NCBI RefSeq assembly: GCF_000821065.1 | Contig: NZ_CDGG01000001.1 | Span: forward strand, 248,001 to 312,000 | Direction of reading: 5' to 3' | Length of the DNA: 64,000 nucleotides | From: Oceanobacillus oncorhynchi | GTDB lineage: Bacteria; Bacillota; Bacilli; Bacillales; Amphibacillaceae | Part shown: positions 16,288 through 24,816 of the stretch, one piece after another | Position numbering within the stretch: position 1 is the stretch's first letter | How the letters are laid out: each line of letters starts with the position of its first letter | Notes under the pieces: generated by a model | Databases searched by the model: none | Seen by the model: only the letters and a program-made list of their open reading frames with translations | Told to the model about the DNA's origin: nothing | Translations under genes and position numbers: made by a program

Positions 16288-17415
16288 ATGGCAGACAATG
16301 TCGTTCTGCGGAATATAAAAATGCTGGATGGGACCTCGGCAGATATTGTGATAGAGAGTAGAAAAATTGTGGAGATTGCGTTGCCAGGAACGGCGGCTGG
16401 GGAGAATGTAATTGATTATCAAAACAAAGCTTATGCTTCCAGCGGCTGGATTGATATGCATGTCCATGCCTTTTCGGAATTCAAGCCCTATGGAGATGAT
16501 ATTGACGAAATAGGCTATAAAACAGGAGTCACGACCATTGTTGATGCGGGAAGTACAGGAGCTGACCGGGTCCATGAATTAGCTGAGCGAGCACAAAACG
16601 CGAAAACAAATGTATTCGCTTTCTTAAATGTCTCTCGAATTGGTTTAGAGAGAGTAGATGAATTATCGGACTTATCTTTATTAAATAAAGAAGCATTAAA
16701 ACAAGCTGTGAAGAAATATAAAGATTTTATCGTTGGACTAAAAGCAAGAATCAGTAACAGTGTAGTAGGTGAAAACGATATAGAACCATTAAAAATTGCA
16801 CGTGAATTTTCTAAAGAAACGAAGCTGCCATTGATGGTTCATATCGGCTCCGGCCCTCCAGATATTAACGATGTATTAGGTTTACTGAAGAAAAAAGATG
16901 TCATGACACATTTCTTAAACGGGAAGGCGAATAATTTATTTGATGATAGGGGCAAACCGCTTCCTGCTTTTTTAAAAGCAATAAAACGCGGGATTCATTT
17001 AGATGTCGGTCATGGCAATGCAAGCTTTTCTTTTAAAACAGCAGAACAGGCAAAGGAATATGGGATTCATTTCCACACCATCAGTACAGATATTTATCGG
17101 AAAAACCGGCTGCACGGACCAGTGTATAGTATGGCAAATGTTTTAAATAAGTTCTTATGTTTAGGTTACTCCCTGAAAGAAACTATAAATGGAGTAACGG
17201 TGGATGCAGCAGCATGGTTAAATAAACCCGAGCTTGGTCGTATCACAAAAGGGGATATTGCAAATCTTACCCTGTTTTCCGTAGAAGATGAGACAATCGA
17301 TTTGATAGATTCAGACGGTGAAAAGCGGGAAGCGAAGCAGAGAATCGAGGTAAAGGGAGTGGTGGTCAATGGCGGATACCATGCATGCAAGGTATGGGCT
17401 GAAGCGGGTTATTAA
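16288..17415 (+). CDS. amidohydrolase/deacetylase metallohydrolase (EF_0837 type)
   Basis: A 375-residue amidohydrolase-superfamily barrel of the type found in DgaE operons (E. faecalis EF_0837 and relatives). ATG at 16288 lies 9 bases after AAAGGG; ATGs at 16279 and 16282 are too close to that site. The metal motif GWIDMHVHAF near residue 57, the probable bridging lysine in FIVGLKARISNS, LMVHIGSGPP, HFLNGKANNLFD, LDVGHGNASFSF and STDIYRKNRLHGPVY, which supplies the last Asp, are all present. It probably deacylates an N-acyl amino-sugar acid or opens a cyclic precursor (inference). It overlaps the next gene by 47 bases, so the four-gene operon is tightly coupled. Confidence 0.82.
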   Translation: MADNVVLRNIKMLDGTSADIVIESRKIVEIALPGTAAGENVIDYQNKAYASSGWIDMHVHAFSEFKPYGDDIDEIGYKTGVTTIVDAGSTGADRVHELAERAQNAKTNVFAFLNVSRIGLERVDELSDLSLLNKEALKQAVKKYKDFIVGLKARISNSVVGENDIEPLKIAREFSKETKLPLMVHIGSGPPDINDVLGLLKKKDVMTHFLNGKANNLFDDRGKPLPAFLKAIKRGIHLDVGHGNASFSFKTAEQAKEYGIHFHTISTDIYRKNRLHGPVYSMANVLNKFLCLGYSLKETINGVTVDAAAWLNKPELGRITKGDIANLTLFSVEDETIDLIDSDGEKREAKQRIEVKGVVVNGGYHACKVWAEAGY

Positions 17416-18475
17416 TGCAAGCGGAAGAATGAGTATTTTAGGTGTTTCTGCTCCCTCGGATACCGTGATGGAGGCAATGAAAACAGGCGGACAGAACTAT
17501 GTGGAAATCTCAGATTTAGTGGATAAAGCAGGAAAGCATATTGCAGGCCTGCTTCAATCAGAAGCTGCTGTCGTTGTTAATTCCGCTTCAAGCGGTATCG
17601 CGCTTTCTGTCGCTGCGCTGATAACGGAAGGAAATCATAGAAAGAGTGCCAAGCTGCATCAGGAAGCAATCAAAAAAAATGAAATTGTGATGCTGAAGGG
17701 ACATAACGTGCAGTATGGTGCGCCAGTGGAAACCATGGTTGCTCTTGGCGGCGGAAAGCTTGTGGAAACGGGTTACGCCAATGAAGGAAGAAAAGAGCAT
17801 ATAGCGGATGCAATCAATGAAAATACAGCTGCTGTTTTATTTATAAAATCACATCATGCTGTTCAGAAAAATATGATTTCTGTGGAGGAGGCCTGGGAGA
17901 TTGCCCAGGAAAACCATGTACCATTAATCATTGACGCAGCTGCAGAAGAGGATTTGAAAAAATATGTGCTGCTTTCAGATTTAGCGATTTACAGCGGCTC
18001 GAAAGCTATCAAAGGACCGACATCTGGAATCGTGGCCGGGAAGAGAAAATATGTAGAGTGGGTAAAAACACAGCTGTATTTTATCGGAAGAAGTATGAAG
18101 GTGGGAAAGGAAACAACCTTTGGCCTGCTGCAGGCATTGGACGAATATACTGTGAAAACCAATCATAGTGAAGCGGAAAAAAAGTGCTTAGATGAATTGC
18201 AATCATTAAATACAATCGATGGTGTAACGGTAAGTATCGTACAGGATGAAGCAGGCCGTGCTATTTTCAGAGCCCGGATCCACATTGATTCTGCTGTGAC
18301 TGGGTGCACCGCTAAAGAGGTAAATGATAAACTTCGTCATGGCGATATAGCTATTTACACACGGGATTATGGAATTCGCCAGGGGTTCTTTGATATTGAT
18401 CCACGCCCGCTTCAGGGGGATGACATTCACGTGATTGCGTCGGAATTAAAATCCATTTTGGGAGGAAATAAATAA
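17369..18475 (+). CDS. dgaE: DgaE-like PLP-dependent ammonia lyase
   Basis: A 368-residue SelA-like fold-I PLP enzyme. DgaE of Salmonella converts D-glucosaminate-6-phosphate to 2-keto-3-deoxygluconate-6-phosphate and ammonia. The PLP lysine is Lys212 in IYSGSKAIKGPTSG, preceded by the PLP-pyridine Asp in LIIDAAAEEDL; VNSASSGIALSVAAL near residue 70 is the cofactor-phosphate segment. The gene starts inside the amidohydrolase gene and overlaps the aldolase start by one base (TAATG). Whether the substrate is phosphorylated here is open, since no PTS gene is nearby and a KDG kinase gene follows. Confidence 0.83.
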   Translation: MADTMHARYGLKRVINASGRMSILGVSAPSDTVMEAMKTGGQNYVEISDLVDKAGKHIAGLLQSEAAVVVNSASSGIALSVAALITEGNHRKSAKLHQEAIKKNEIVMLKGHNVQYGAPVETMVALGGGKLVETGYANEGRKEHIADAINENTAAVLFIKSHHAVQKNMISVEEAWEIAQENHVPLIIDAAAEEDLKKYVLLSDLAIYSGSKAIKGPTSGIVAGKRKYVEWVKTQLYFIGRSMKVGKETTFGLLQALDEYTVKTNHSEAEKKCLDELQSLNTIDGVTVSIVQDEAGRAIFRARIHIDSAVTGCTAKEVNDKLRHGDIAIYTRDYGIRQGFFDIDPRPLQGDDIHVIASELKSILGGNK

Positions 18476-19227
18476 TGAATATGGATTCTCGCTTTTATAA
18501 AAATCGAGTAGCATTAAATGTATTAGCAAGCGGTATGGAAAATGCGAAGGAAGTCTTTGATGCAGCAGAGGGGCATGTGCTGGTTGGTGTGCTTTCCAAA
18601 GACTACCCGACAGTGGATGCAGCTGTTGCAGCTATGAAGGAATATGGAGAAGCAATTGAAGACGCTGTTTCCATTGGCTTAGGTGCAGGTGATAACCGGC
18701 AAGCAGCGGTTGTGGCGGAGATTGCCAACTATTATTCGGGTTCTCATATTAATCAGGTTTTCCCTGTGGTAGGAGCAACACGTGCTAATTTGCGAGAAAA
18801 AGACAGCTGGATCAATGCGCTTGTTTCGCCAACGGGAAAAGCAGGCTATGTCAATATTTCTACGGGTCCATTAAGTGCAGAAGCCAGTGAAACCGCTATT
18901 GTCCCGGTGAAAGCTGCCATTGCACTTGTTCGTGATATGGGCGGCAATGCATTGAAGTATTTTCCTATGAAAGGGCTGCAATCAGAAGAAGAATACCGGG
19001 CAGTTGCCAAGGCCTGCGGGGAAGAAAGCTTTGCGTTAGAACCAACAGGCGGCATTGATTTGGCTAATTTCGCTGCTATTTTAGAAATTGCCTTAGAAGC
19101 AAACGTGCCTAAAGTCATTCCTCATGTCTATTCATCTATTGTTAATAAGGAGACAGGAAAAACGAATGTGGAAGATGTTAGAAAGCTCCTGGCTATCATC
19201 AAAGAATTGGTTGATAAAGATGCGTAG
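18475..19227 (+). CDS. dgaF: DgaF-like 2-keto-3-deoxy-6-phosphogluconate aldolase
   Basis: A 250-residue class I aldolase of the DgaF family that splits KDPG into pyruvate and glyceraldehyde-3-phosphate. Family features: GVLSKDYPTVDAAVAAMKEYG near the N-terminus, SIGLGAGDNRQ, NQVFPVVGATRANL, the Schiff-base lysine region GNALKYFPMKGLQSEEEY around residue 160, and ALEPTGGIDLANF. ATG at 18475 overlaps the dgaE stop; a second ATG at 18481 is possible, with GGAGG suited to either. Cytosolic, third gene of the dga-like operon. Confidence 0.86.
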   Translation: MNMDSRFYKNRVALNVLASGMENAKEVFDAAEGHVLVGVLSKDYPTVDAAVAAMKEYGEAIEDAVSIGLGAGDNRQAAVVAEIANYYSGSHINQVFPVVGATRANLREKDSWINALVSPTGKAGYVNISTGPLSAEASETAIVPVKAAIALVRDMGGNALKYFPMKGLQSEEEYRAVAKACGEESFALEPTGGIDLANFAAILEIALEANVPKVIPHVYSSIVNKETGKTNVEDVRKLLAIIKELVDKDA

Positions 19228-20233
19228 GAATATAGTTGCTTTTGGCGAAGTCATGATGCGTTTGCAGGTGCCAGGATACGAATTACTCACGCAGGCCAAT
19301 CATTTACAGTACTCCTTTTCAGGCACCGGTGTAAATGTTGCTTCGGCGATGACAAAGCTGGGACATAAGGGATACCTGATTACCAAATTACCGGATAACC
19401 CGCTGGGGGATGCCGCTATTACCTTCTTGCAGCGCTTAGGAATAGAGCAGGACTTCATTGCAAGAGACGGGAAATATATTGGAATGTATTTTTTAGAAAA
19501 TGGCTTTGGTCAGCGTGCAAGTCGTGTCACGTATACCAACCGCTTAGAAAGCACATTTAATACCGCGGATATTTCCGATTATAATCTGGATGTGATTGCA
19601 GCCCATACAGACATTATTCATTTTTGCGGAATCAGTCTCGCGATGACAGATACAGTCCGTGCCAGTATGAAAAAGCTGGCTGCAAAGGTTAAAGAAAAAG
19701 GCGGAAAAGTTTGCTTTGATTGTAATTACCGTCCTTCTTTATGGAAAGGTGGTTATGAAGCAGCCAAGCCGCATTATGAGGAGATGCTTTCGCTGGCAGA
19801 CATCGTGATGATGAATGAAAAAGATGCGATGTATATCTTAGGAATGGAATCAAAGAAGTTGGAAAGGAAAGAACAGCTTCAGGATGTTATTCCCAAAGCA
19901 GCGGAACAGTTTCGTATTTCGGTAATTGCAGGTACTCACCGGGAAATCAATGCGGATAATACGCATTCTTTACAAGGCTATTTGTTTAAGCAGGGGAAAT
20001 TTGTGTTTTCGAAAAAGCTGACCTTTTCTGTGTACGATCGTATTGGTGCTGGAGATGCATATACGAGTGGTATTTTACATGGAGAACTGTCCGGTTTTAC
20101 AACGGGAAAAACGGTGGCATTTGCAGCGGCTGCTGGTATGCTGGCGTGTACGATTGTAGGGGATACCCCGATGTCAACGGAAGCGGAGATTGCAGCGGCG
20201 ATGGCTGGAGGCGTGGGAGATGTCGAGCGTTAA
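19220..20233 (+). CDS. PfkB family sugar kinase (2-keto-3-deoxygluconate kinase-like)
   Basis: A 337-residue ribokinase-like kinase. ATG at 19220 overlaps the dgaF stop by 8 bases (ATGCGTAG) with only a weak ribosome site, so translation is probably coupled. The N-terminus NIVAFGEVMMRL and SGTGVNVASAM match KDG kinases; VCFDCNYRPSLWK and MMNEKDAMYILG are typical of that clade; the catalytic motif is RIGAGDAYTSGIL near residue 275. Its likely reaction is KDG + ATP to KDPG. The enzyme would be superfluous if DgaE used the 6-phosphate, so it hints at an unphosphorylated substrate (inference). Confidence 0.85.
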   Translation: MRRNIVAFGEVMMRLQVPGYELLTQANHLQYSFSGTGVNVASAMTKLGHKGYLITKLPDNPLGDAAITFLQRLGIEQDFIARDGKYIGMYFLENGFGQRASRVTYTNRLESTFNTADISDYNLDVIAAHTDIIHFCGISLAMTDTVRASMKKLAAKVKEKGGKVCFDCNYRPSLWKGGYEAAKPHYEEMLSLADIVMMNEKDAMYILGMESKKLERKEQLQDVIPKAAEQFRISVIAGTHREINADNTHSLQGYLFKQGKFVFSKKLTFSVYDRIGAGDAYTSGILHGELSGFTTGKTVAFAAAAGMLACTIVGDTPMSTEAEIAAAMAGGVGDVER

Positions 20234-20307
20234 GGGCGGAGTTATGTTAGAGTGAAGAGAAGCAACTTCCGGAATCAACAAAATATAACTCTAATTAGGT
20301 GATAACC

Positions 20308-20838
20308 ATGTACAAAAACCTCCCTCCTCTTTTTGATGAACTCCAGACAATGCGGGATAATTATTTCCATACAGAAATTTTCAACTCATCGATTCACATT
20401 AGAGCAGTTCCTGATAAATGGAGTGTTGCAGAATCGATTTATCATTGCTATTTATTGCTGAAGCTTACGCGGATAATATCTGCCTATTATTTGCCTATAG
20501 CTTGTGCTTATATGAAGGTTCGTCGGCCAAAGGTGAAGCGGTATATGGATGATATGTCTAATATATATAGCGGAAAAACAATGAAGGCGCCCTCTATTTT
20601 GAAGCCGAAAATGAAGCGGGAATACACGCTGCTGGAACTCCGAGATTTATTGGAAGAAGAAACGGAGAAGGTGAAGACATGTATAGCATCACTTACCAAA
20701 GAACAATGTTACTGGATAAGGTACCCGGATCCTGTGCCTGGCTATCCGAATGTGATACAAGTGGTGAAGCTATTAAGGATTCATGAGGAGCATCATTATA
20801 GGGTGGTGTTGGAACGAGAGGCGAAGTCTAGGAAATAA
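20308..20838 (+). CDS. DinB-like superfamily protein
   Basis: A 176-residue cytosolic four-helix-bundle protein of the DinB/YfiT-like metal-binding superfamily. ATG at 20308 follows AGGTGA at 6 bases; the GTG at 20299 in frame lies before that site. Three histidines in the expected helical places support the assignment: SIYHCYLLLK near residue 50 and IHEEHHYRVVLE near the C-terminus. Such proteins act in bacillithiol-dependent transfers or are uncharacterised; no partner gene is adjacent that would define the role. It stands alone between the dga-like operon and the PyrR leader. Confidence 0.72.
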   Translation: MYKNLPPLFDELQTMRDNYFHTEIFNSSIHIRAVPDKWSVAESIYHCYLLLKLTRIISAYYLPIACAYMKVRRPKVKRYMDDMSNIYSGKTMKAPSILKPKMKREYTLLELRDLLEEETEKVKTCIASLTKEQCYWIRYPDPVPGYPNVIQVVKLLRIHEEHHYRVVLEREAKSRK

Positions 20839-20902
20839 GAATCAATCCATTGGATGAGACATGTACGAAATACCATAAATACATCTTGCCAATATTTCCA
20901 AG

Positions 20903-20931
20903 GTGACAACCCGGCGATTTTATGCCATAAT
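20903..20931 (+). promoter_or_regulatory. promoter of the codBA operon
   Basis: GTGACA (20903-20908) and CATAAT (20926-20931) are 17 bases apart; the predicted start near 20938 precedes the PyrR leader. Confidence 0.7.
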
Positions 20932-20937
20932 ATATTT

Positions 20938-21094
20938 TGATAAATATACTGGTACCTTTAAATCAGTCCAGAGAGGCTGACAAGGACAGCGCGAATAGAA
21001 TAGTTACCATGTGGAGTACCTTTGGGAAAGGTATATCTAAATGTATGCTATTTAGGAAAAGCTTCTTGTCAGGGATTGGACAGGAAGCTTTTTT
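20938..21094 (+). promoter_or_regulatory. PyrR-type transcription attenuator
   Basis: The leader contains AGTCCAGAGAGGCT at 20965-20978, the conserved PyrR binding loop of Bacillus pyr attenuators (ARUCCNGNGAGGYU). A strong terminator follows: AAAAGCTTCTTGTC (21057-21070) pairs with GACAGGAAGCTTTT (21079-21092), one mismatch, plus a T-run. In the known mechanism uridine nucleotides promote PyrR binding, which favours the terminator. This predicts that cytosine uptake and deamination fall when UMP is plentiful. Confidence 0.88.
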
Positions 21095-21168
21095 CTTGTC
21101 TATAATCTCGAAAGAATCAAGTTTTTCGGTGCCAGTTTCTTATATTTGAAAATATTGGAGGAATTGGT

Positions 21169-22443
21169 ATGTCACAAACAGATAAAGAATTTTCATTGCA
21201 GGCAGTGCCGCAGACGCATCGAAATGGATTTTGGAAGATTTTAGCGGTTATGCTGTCGCTCAGCTTTTTCTCAGCGAGTATGATGTCTGGAGGAACATTA
21301 GGAACAGGGCTTTCTTTTTCTACGTTTATTTGGATTGTACTGGCTGGTAACCTGATTCTTGGGCTTTATACAGGTTCCTTAGCTTATATTGCTTCTAAAA
21401 CAGGATTATCTACGCATTTATTAGCACGTTATGCATTTGGAGAAAAAGGTTCTTATTTAACCTCCTTCTTACTTGCTTCTACACAAGTGTGCTGGTTTGG
21501 AGTAGGTCTGGCGATGTTTGCTATTCCAGCTGCCAAAGCAACAGGGGCAAATGTCTATCTGTTAATCGGGATTTTTGGCATATTAATGACTGTTTCGGCA
21601 ATCTTTGGCATGAAAACTTTAACACTGCTGGGATTTATTGCAGTTCCGGCGATCGCTATTTTTGGAAGCTACTCCATGGTTAACTCGGCAAATACAATGG
21701 GAGGAATCCATGAACTATTTGCTTATGAACCAGCACAGGTAATCAGTGTCGGATTAGCGTTAACGATTTGTGTAGGGTCATTTATCAGTGCCGGAACGCT
21801 TACGCCTGACTTTGCCCGCTTTGCAAAATCAGCGAAATCGGCAGTAACCGCAAATATTATTGCTTTCTTCCTTGGAAATTCATTGATGTTTTTATTTGGA
21901 GCAGTTGGCGCGATGGCCTTTGGTATGGCAGATATTTCGGATGTGATGTTTTTACAAGGGCTGATGATTCCTGCTATTATTGTATTAGGATTAAACATTT
22001 GGACAACTAATGACAGTGCATTGTATGCGTCTGGTTTAGGGTTTGCGAACATCACCAAGTTTTCCAAGAAGAAAATCGTTGTGTTCAACGGAATTGTCGG
22101 GACAATTGCTGCCATGTGGTTATACAATAATTTTGTCGGATTCTTAAATGTTCTCGGATCTGCACTGCCATCGATTGGAGCAATCATATTAGCAGATTAT
22201 TATCTGGTCCGCCGCAGAAAATATGAACCCTTTGAAACAATGACATTTAAATCTGTAAACTGGGTAGCAATTATTGCTTGGGCAGGCGGTGTCGCTATTG
22301 CTAATTTTGCCCCGGGAATTCCGCCAATCAATGCATTGTTAGGAACATCAATCATTTATGTGGCCGGAATGAAAATAGTGTCACAAAAAGAAACGGTCAC
22401 CGTACCATTAAAAGAGAAGGATGAGATAGTCAGTGATTATTAA
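21169..22443 (+). CDS. codB: cytosine permease (NCS1 family)
   Basis: A 424-residue membrane protein with about 12 helices of the nucleobase:cation symporter-1 family. Recognisable parts: [22 protein letters not shown] around residue 35, [49 protein letters not shown] around residue 210, and [20 protein letters not shown] around residue 280, where nucleobase ligands bind in the family. It brings cytosine into the cell for the deaminase encoded next. The start follows GGAGGAATTGGT. Controlled by the PyrR leader. Its stop lies inside the codA gene (11-base overlap). Confidence 0.9.
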   Translation: MSQTDKEFSLQAVPQTHRNGFWKILAVMLSLSFFSASMMSGGTLGTGLSFSTFIWIVLAGNLILGLYTGSLAYIASKTGLSTHLLARYAFGEKGSYLTSFLLASTQVCWFGVGLAMFAIPAAKATGANVYLLIGIFGILMTVSAIFGMKTLTLLGFIAVPAIAIFGSYSMVNSANTMGGIHELFAYEPAQVISVGLALTICVGSFISAGTLTPDFARFAKSAKSAVTANIIAFFLGNSLMFLFGAVGAMAFGMADISDVMFLQGLMIPAIIVLGLNIWTTNDSALYASGLGFANITKFSKKKIVVFNGIVGTIAAMWLYNNFVGFLNVLGSALPSIGAIILADYYLVRRRKYEPFETMTFKSVNWVAIIAWAGGVAIANFAPGIPPINALLGTSIIYVAGMKIVSQKETVTVPLKEKDEIVSDY

Positions 22444-23701
22444 AAATGCAAAGCTTAGAGGAAAAGATGGCCTTTGGCACATCGTTATAGAAAATGGTAA
22501 ATTTAACGCAGTAACGCAGGAGCTTCCGCAATCTGAAGATAAAGAAGTGATGGATGTACATGGTGCGCAGGTTCTCCCGCCTTTTATTGAACCGCATATT
22601 CATTTAGATACCACATTAACAGCAGGTGAGCCTGCATGGAACCAAAGCGGAACCTTATTTGAAGGGATTCAGCGCTGGTCGGAACGCAAAGAAACACTAA
22701 CCATAGAAGATGTAAAAAAAAGATCTAAAACAGCATTGAAATGGCAGATTGCTCAAGGTATCCAGCATGTCCGTACGCATGTGGATGTGACCGATCCAGA
22801 ACTGACTGCCTTAAAAGCAATGCTGGAAGTGAAGCAGGAAATGGCTCCTTATGTAGATATCCAGCTGGTTGCTTTTCCGCAGGAGGGCATTCTATCCTAT
22901 CCCAATGGAAAAGAGCTTTTGGAGGAGGCGCTAAAAATGGGCGCCGATGTTGTCGGGGGTATCCCGCATTTTGAATTCACAAGAGAATACGGCGTCGATT
23001 CAATGAGAGTCGCATTTGATCTTGCTGAGAAATACGATAAATTAGTAGATATTCATTGTGATGAAATCGATGATGAGCAGTCTCGCTTTGTAGAAGTAGT
23101 CGCCAAAGAAGCTTATGAGCGCGGCTGGGGCGAACGTACAACAGCTAGCCATACGACAGCAATGGGTTCTTATAACGATGCCTATACATCAAAGCTATTC
23201 CGTCTGCTGAAGATGTCTGAAATTAACTTTGTATCTAATCCGCTTGTGAATATTCATCTTCAAGGCCGATTCGATACGTATCCAAAACGCCGCGGCTTAA
23301 CCCGGGTCAAAGAATTGCAGGAAGCGGGAATGAATATCTGCTTTGGCCATGATGATATTTTTGATCCATGGTATCCGCTGGGAACGGGCAATATGCTTCA
23401 GGTATTGCATATGGGTATCCATGCATCCCAGCTAATGGGCTATGAGCAAATCGTTAATTCCATTGATCTGGTTACTCAAAACAGTGCAAAAACACTTCAT
23501 ATTGAAGATAAATATGGTATTGAAGCAGGCAAGCCGGCGAATTTCATCGTCTTATCCGCTGATAATGAGTATGATGCCGTTCGCAAGCAGGCAACAGTGA
23601 CACATTCCTTCAGAGATGGAAAAGTGATTGCTCATACAAAACCAAGTGAGTCAGCTATTGTTTTAAATGATATAGAGGAAAAAGTAACCTTTGATAGATA
23701 A
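22433..23701 (+). CDS. codA: cytosine deaminase
   Basis: A 422-residue amidohydrolase-superfamily enzyme that turns cytosine into uracil and ammonia. The start is GTG at 22433, overlapping codB, with AAGGATGAG upstream. Metal ligands and active-site motifs are visible: [13 protein letters not shown] (HxH) near residue 60, [10 protein letters not shown] near residue 215 with the metal His and proton-shuttling Glu, ASHTTAMGS with the next His, and [11 protein letters not shown] with the metal Asp. The product uracil feeds UMP synthesis, in keeping with PyrR control. Followed by a terminator. Confidence 0.93.
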   Translation: MIIKNAKLRGKDGLWHIVIENGKFNAVTQELPQSEDKEVMDVHGAQVLPPFIEPHIHLDTTLTAGEPAWNQSGTLFEGIQRWSERKETLTIEDVKKRSKTALKWQIAQGIQHVRTHVDVTDPELTALKAMLEVKQEMAPYVDIQLVAFPQEGILSYPNGKELLEEALKMGADVVGGIPHFEFTREYGVDSMRVAFDLAEKYDKLVDIHCDEIDDEQSRFVEVVAKEAYERGWGERTTASHTTAMGSYNDAYTSKLFRLLKMSEINFVSNPLVNIHLQGRFDTYPKRRGLTRVKELQEAGMNICFGHDDIFDPWYPLGTGNMLQVLHMGIHASQLMGYEQIVNSIDLVTQNSAKTLHIEDKYGIEAGKPANFIVLSADNEYDAVRKQATVTHSFRDGKVIAHTKPSESAIVLNDIEEKVTFDR

Positions 23702-23708
23702 TGTGAAT

Positions 23709-23741
23709 GAAAAAGCGTACCCTTGACTGGTGCGCTTTTTC
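23709..23741 (+). terminator. intrinsic terminator after codA
   Basis: GAAAAAGCG (23709-23717) pairs with CGCTTTTTC (23733-23741), the T-run being part of the stem. Confidence 0.8.
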
Positions 23742-23797
23742 TATGGATAAATGAATGGTTTAAAAACGCCGCACTTTACAACTTTGTGAAAAAGGTA

Positions 23798-23826
23798 TTG
23801 ATTCCTATTTTTAATTATGGTAATAT
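23798..23826 (+). promoter_or_regulatory. promoter of the licT-bgl operon
   Basis: TTGATT (23798-23803) and TAATAT (23821-23826) are 17 bases apart; initiation near 23833 would place the RAT at the 5' end of the transcript. No cre site was found. Confidence 0.6.
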
Positions 23827-23842
23827 CGCTAGTATAAAATAA

Positions 23843-23933
23843 GGATTGTAACTGTCAGGCAGGCAAAACCTCAAATTGTCATCGCGTCTATCGAAGGGTA
23901 GAGGGGATTTTTTGTGGTTTTGCCTGCTTTTTT
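23843..23933 (+). promoter_or_regulatory. RAT antiterminator and overlapping terminator
   Basis: The ribonucleic antiterminator starts GGATTGTAACTGTCAGGCAG (23843-23862) and runs on to GCAAAACC, ending at 23870; it matches the LicT/SacT/BglG targets. Its 3' half GCAGGCAAAACC (23859-23870) also pairs with GGTTTTGCCTGC (23916-23927), followed by six Ts, forming a mutually exclusive terminator. LicT bound to the RAT allows read-through when beta-glucosides are taken up. Confidence 0.93.
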
Positions 23934-23954
23934 GTGTGTTCGGAGGGAGAACGT

Positions 23955-24791
23955 ATGAAAATTGAAAAAATATTAAATAATAATGCATTCATCTCGCATG
24001 ATGAGCATGGCAAGGAAGTCATTGTCATGGGAGTTGGACTGGCTTTTGGTAAAAAGAATGGGGAACAAATTGAACTGACAGGGCGTTACAAAATATTTTC
24101 GAATGATTCCATGATTAATGAACGATTGAAAGCGATTGTTTCAGAGATTCCTGAGGAGTATATGAAAATCACGGAACGGATTGTTTATATATTGGAAAAA
24201 CAGTTTGATAAAACAGTAGATGATGTCATCTATATTTCCTTAACAGAGCATATTCATGGCGCCGTGGAACGATTAAAAAAGGATATTCAAGTAACAAACC
24301 CCATGTTAATGGATATAAAGAGGTTGTTTAAGGATGAGTTTGAAACCGGTTTAATCGCTTTAGATGATATTGAACGTCAATTTGGTATGAAATTCGATGA
24401 AAACGAAGCTGCTTATATTGCGCAGCATCTGATCAATGCCCAATTAGATAATATGGCAGATATCACGAATATTTCCAAGCTGATGAAAGAAATCATCGAT
24501 ATCATTAAATACTTTTTCCGAATGGATTTTAATGAGGATTCCATTTATTATCACCGCTTCATTACCCATTTGAAATTTTTTGCCCAGCGTGTCATCAGCG
24601 GACAGAGCTATCAGGATGAGAACGAGGATTTATTTGAAATATTTAAAGCAAAGTATATTAAAAGCTATGAATGTGTTGTCAGAATTGCACATCATATCCA
24701 AGCAAATTATAACTACCGTTTAAACACAGACGAACAGCTTTATTTTATGATACACATTGAAAAAATTACGAACAAATCGTATAAAAATTAG
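23955..24791 (+). CDS. licT: BglG/LicT family transcription antiterminator
   Basis: A 278-residue RNA-binding antiterminator. ATG at 23955 follows GGAGGGAG. Residues 1-60 are the co-antiterminator domain (MKIEKILNNNAFISHDE, GVGLAFGKKNGE) that binds the RAT. Two PTS regulation domains follow, with all four regulatory histidines in place: LTEHIHG and YIAQHLIN in PRD1, YYHRFITHLKF and FMIHIEKI in PRD2. HPr-dependent phosphorylation activates and the cognate EII inactivates such proteins. It controls its own operon (RAT at 23843) together with bglP and bglH. Confidence 0.93.
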   Translation: MKIEKILNNNAFISHDEHGKEVIVMGVGLAFGKKNGEQIELTGRYKIFSNDSMINERLKAIVSEIPEEYMKITERIVYILEKQFDKTVDDVIYISLTEHIHGAVERLKKDIQVTNPMLMDIKRLFKDEFETGLIALDDIERQFGMKFDENEAAYIAQHLINAQLDNMADITNISKLMKEIIDIIKYFFRMDFNEDSIYYHRFITHLKFFAQRVISGQSYQDENEDLFEIFKAKYIKSYECVVRIAHHIQANYNYRLNTDEQLYFMIHIEKITNKSYKN

Positions 24792-24816
24792 GAAGTAAGG
24801 GGTGTACAGGAAAACA

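Noticed and set aside
16149..16361. 70-codon frame before the amidohydrolase
   Set aside because: No ribosome site, overlaps the real gene start in another frame, composition not protein-like.
20234..20300. Inverted repeat GAGTTATGTT/AATATAACTC after the KDG kinase gene as a terminator
   Set aside because: Long loop, mismatches and no T-run; support too weak.
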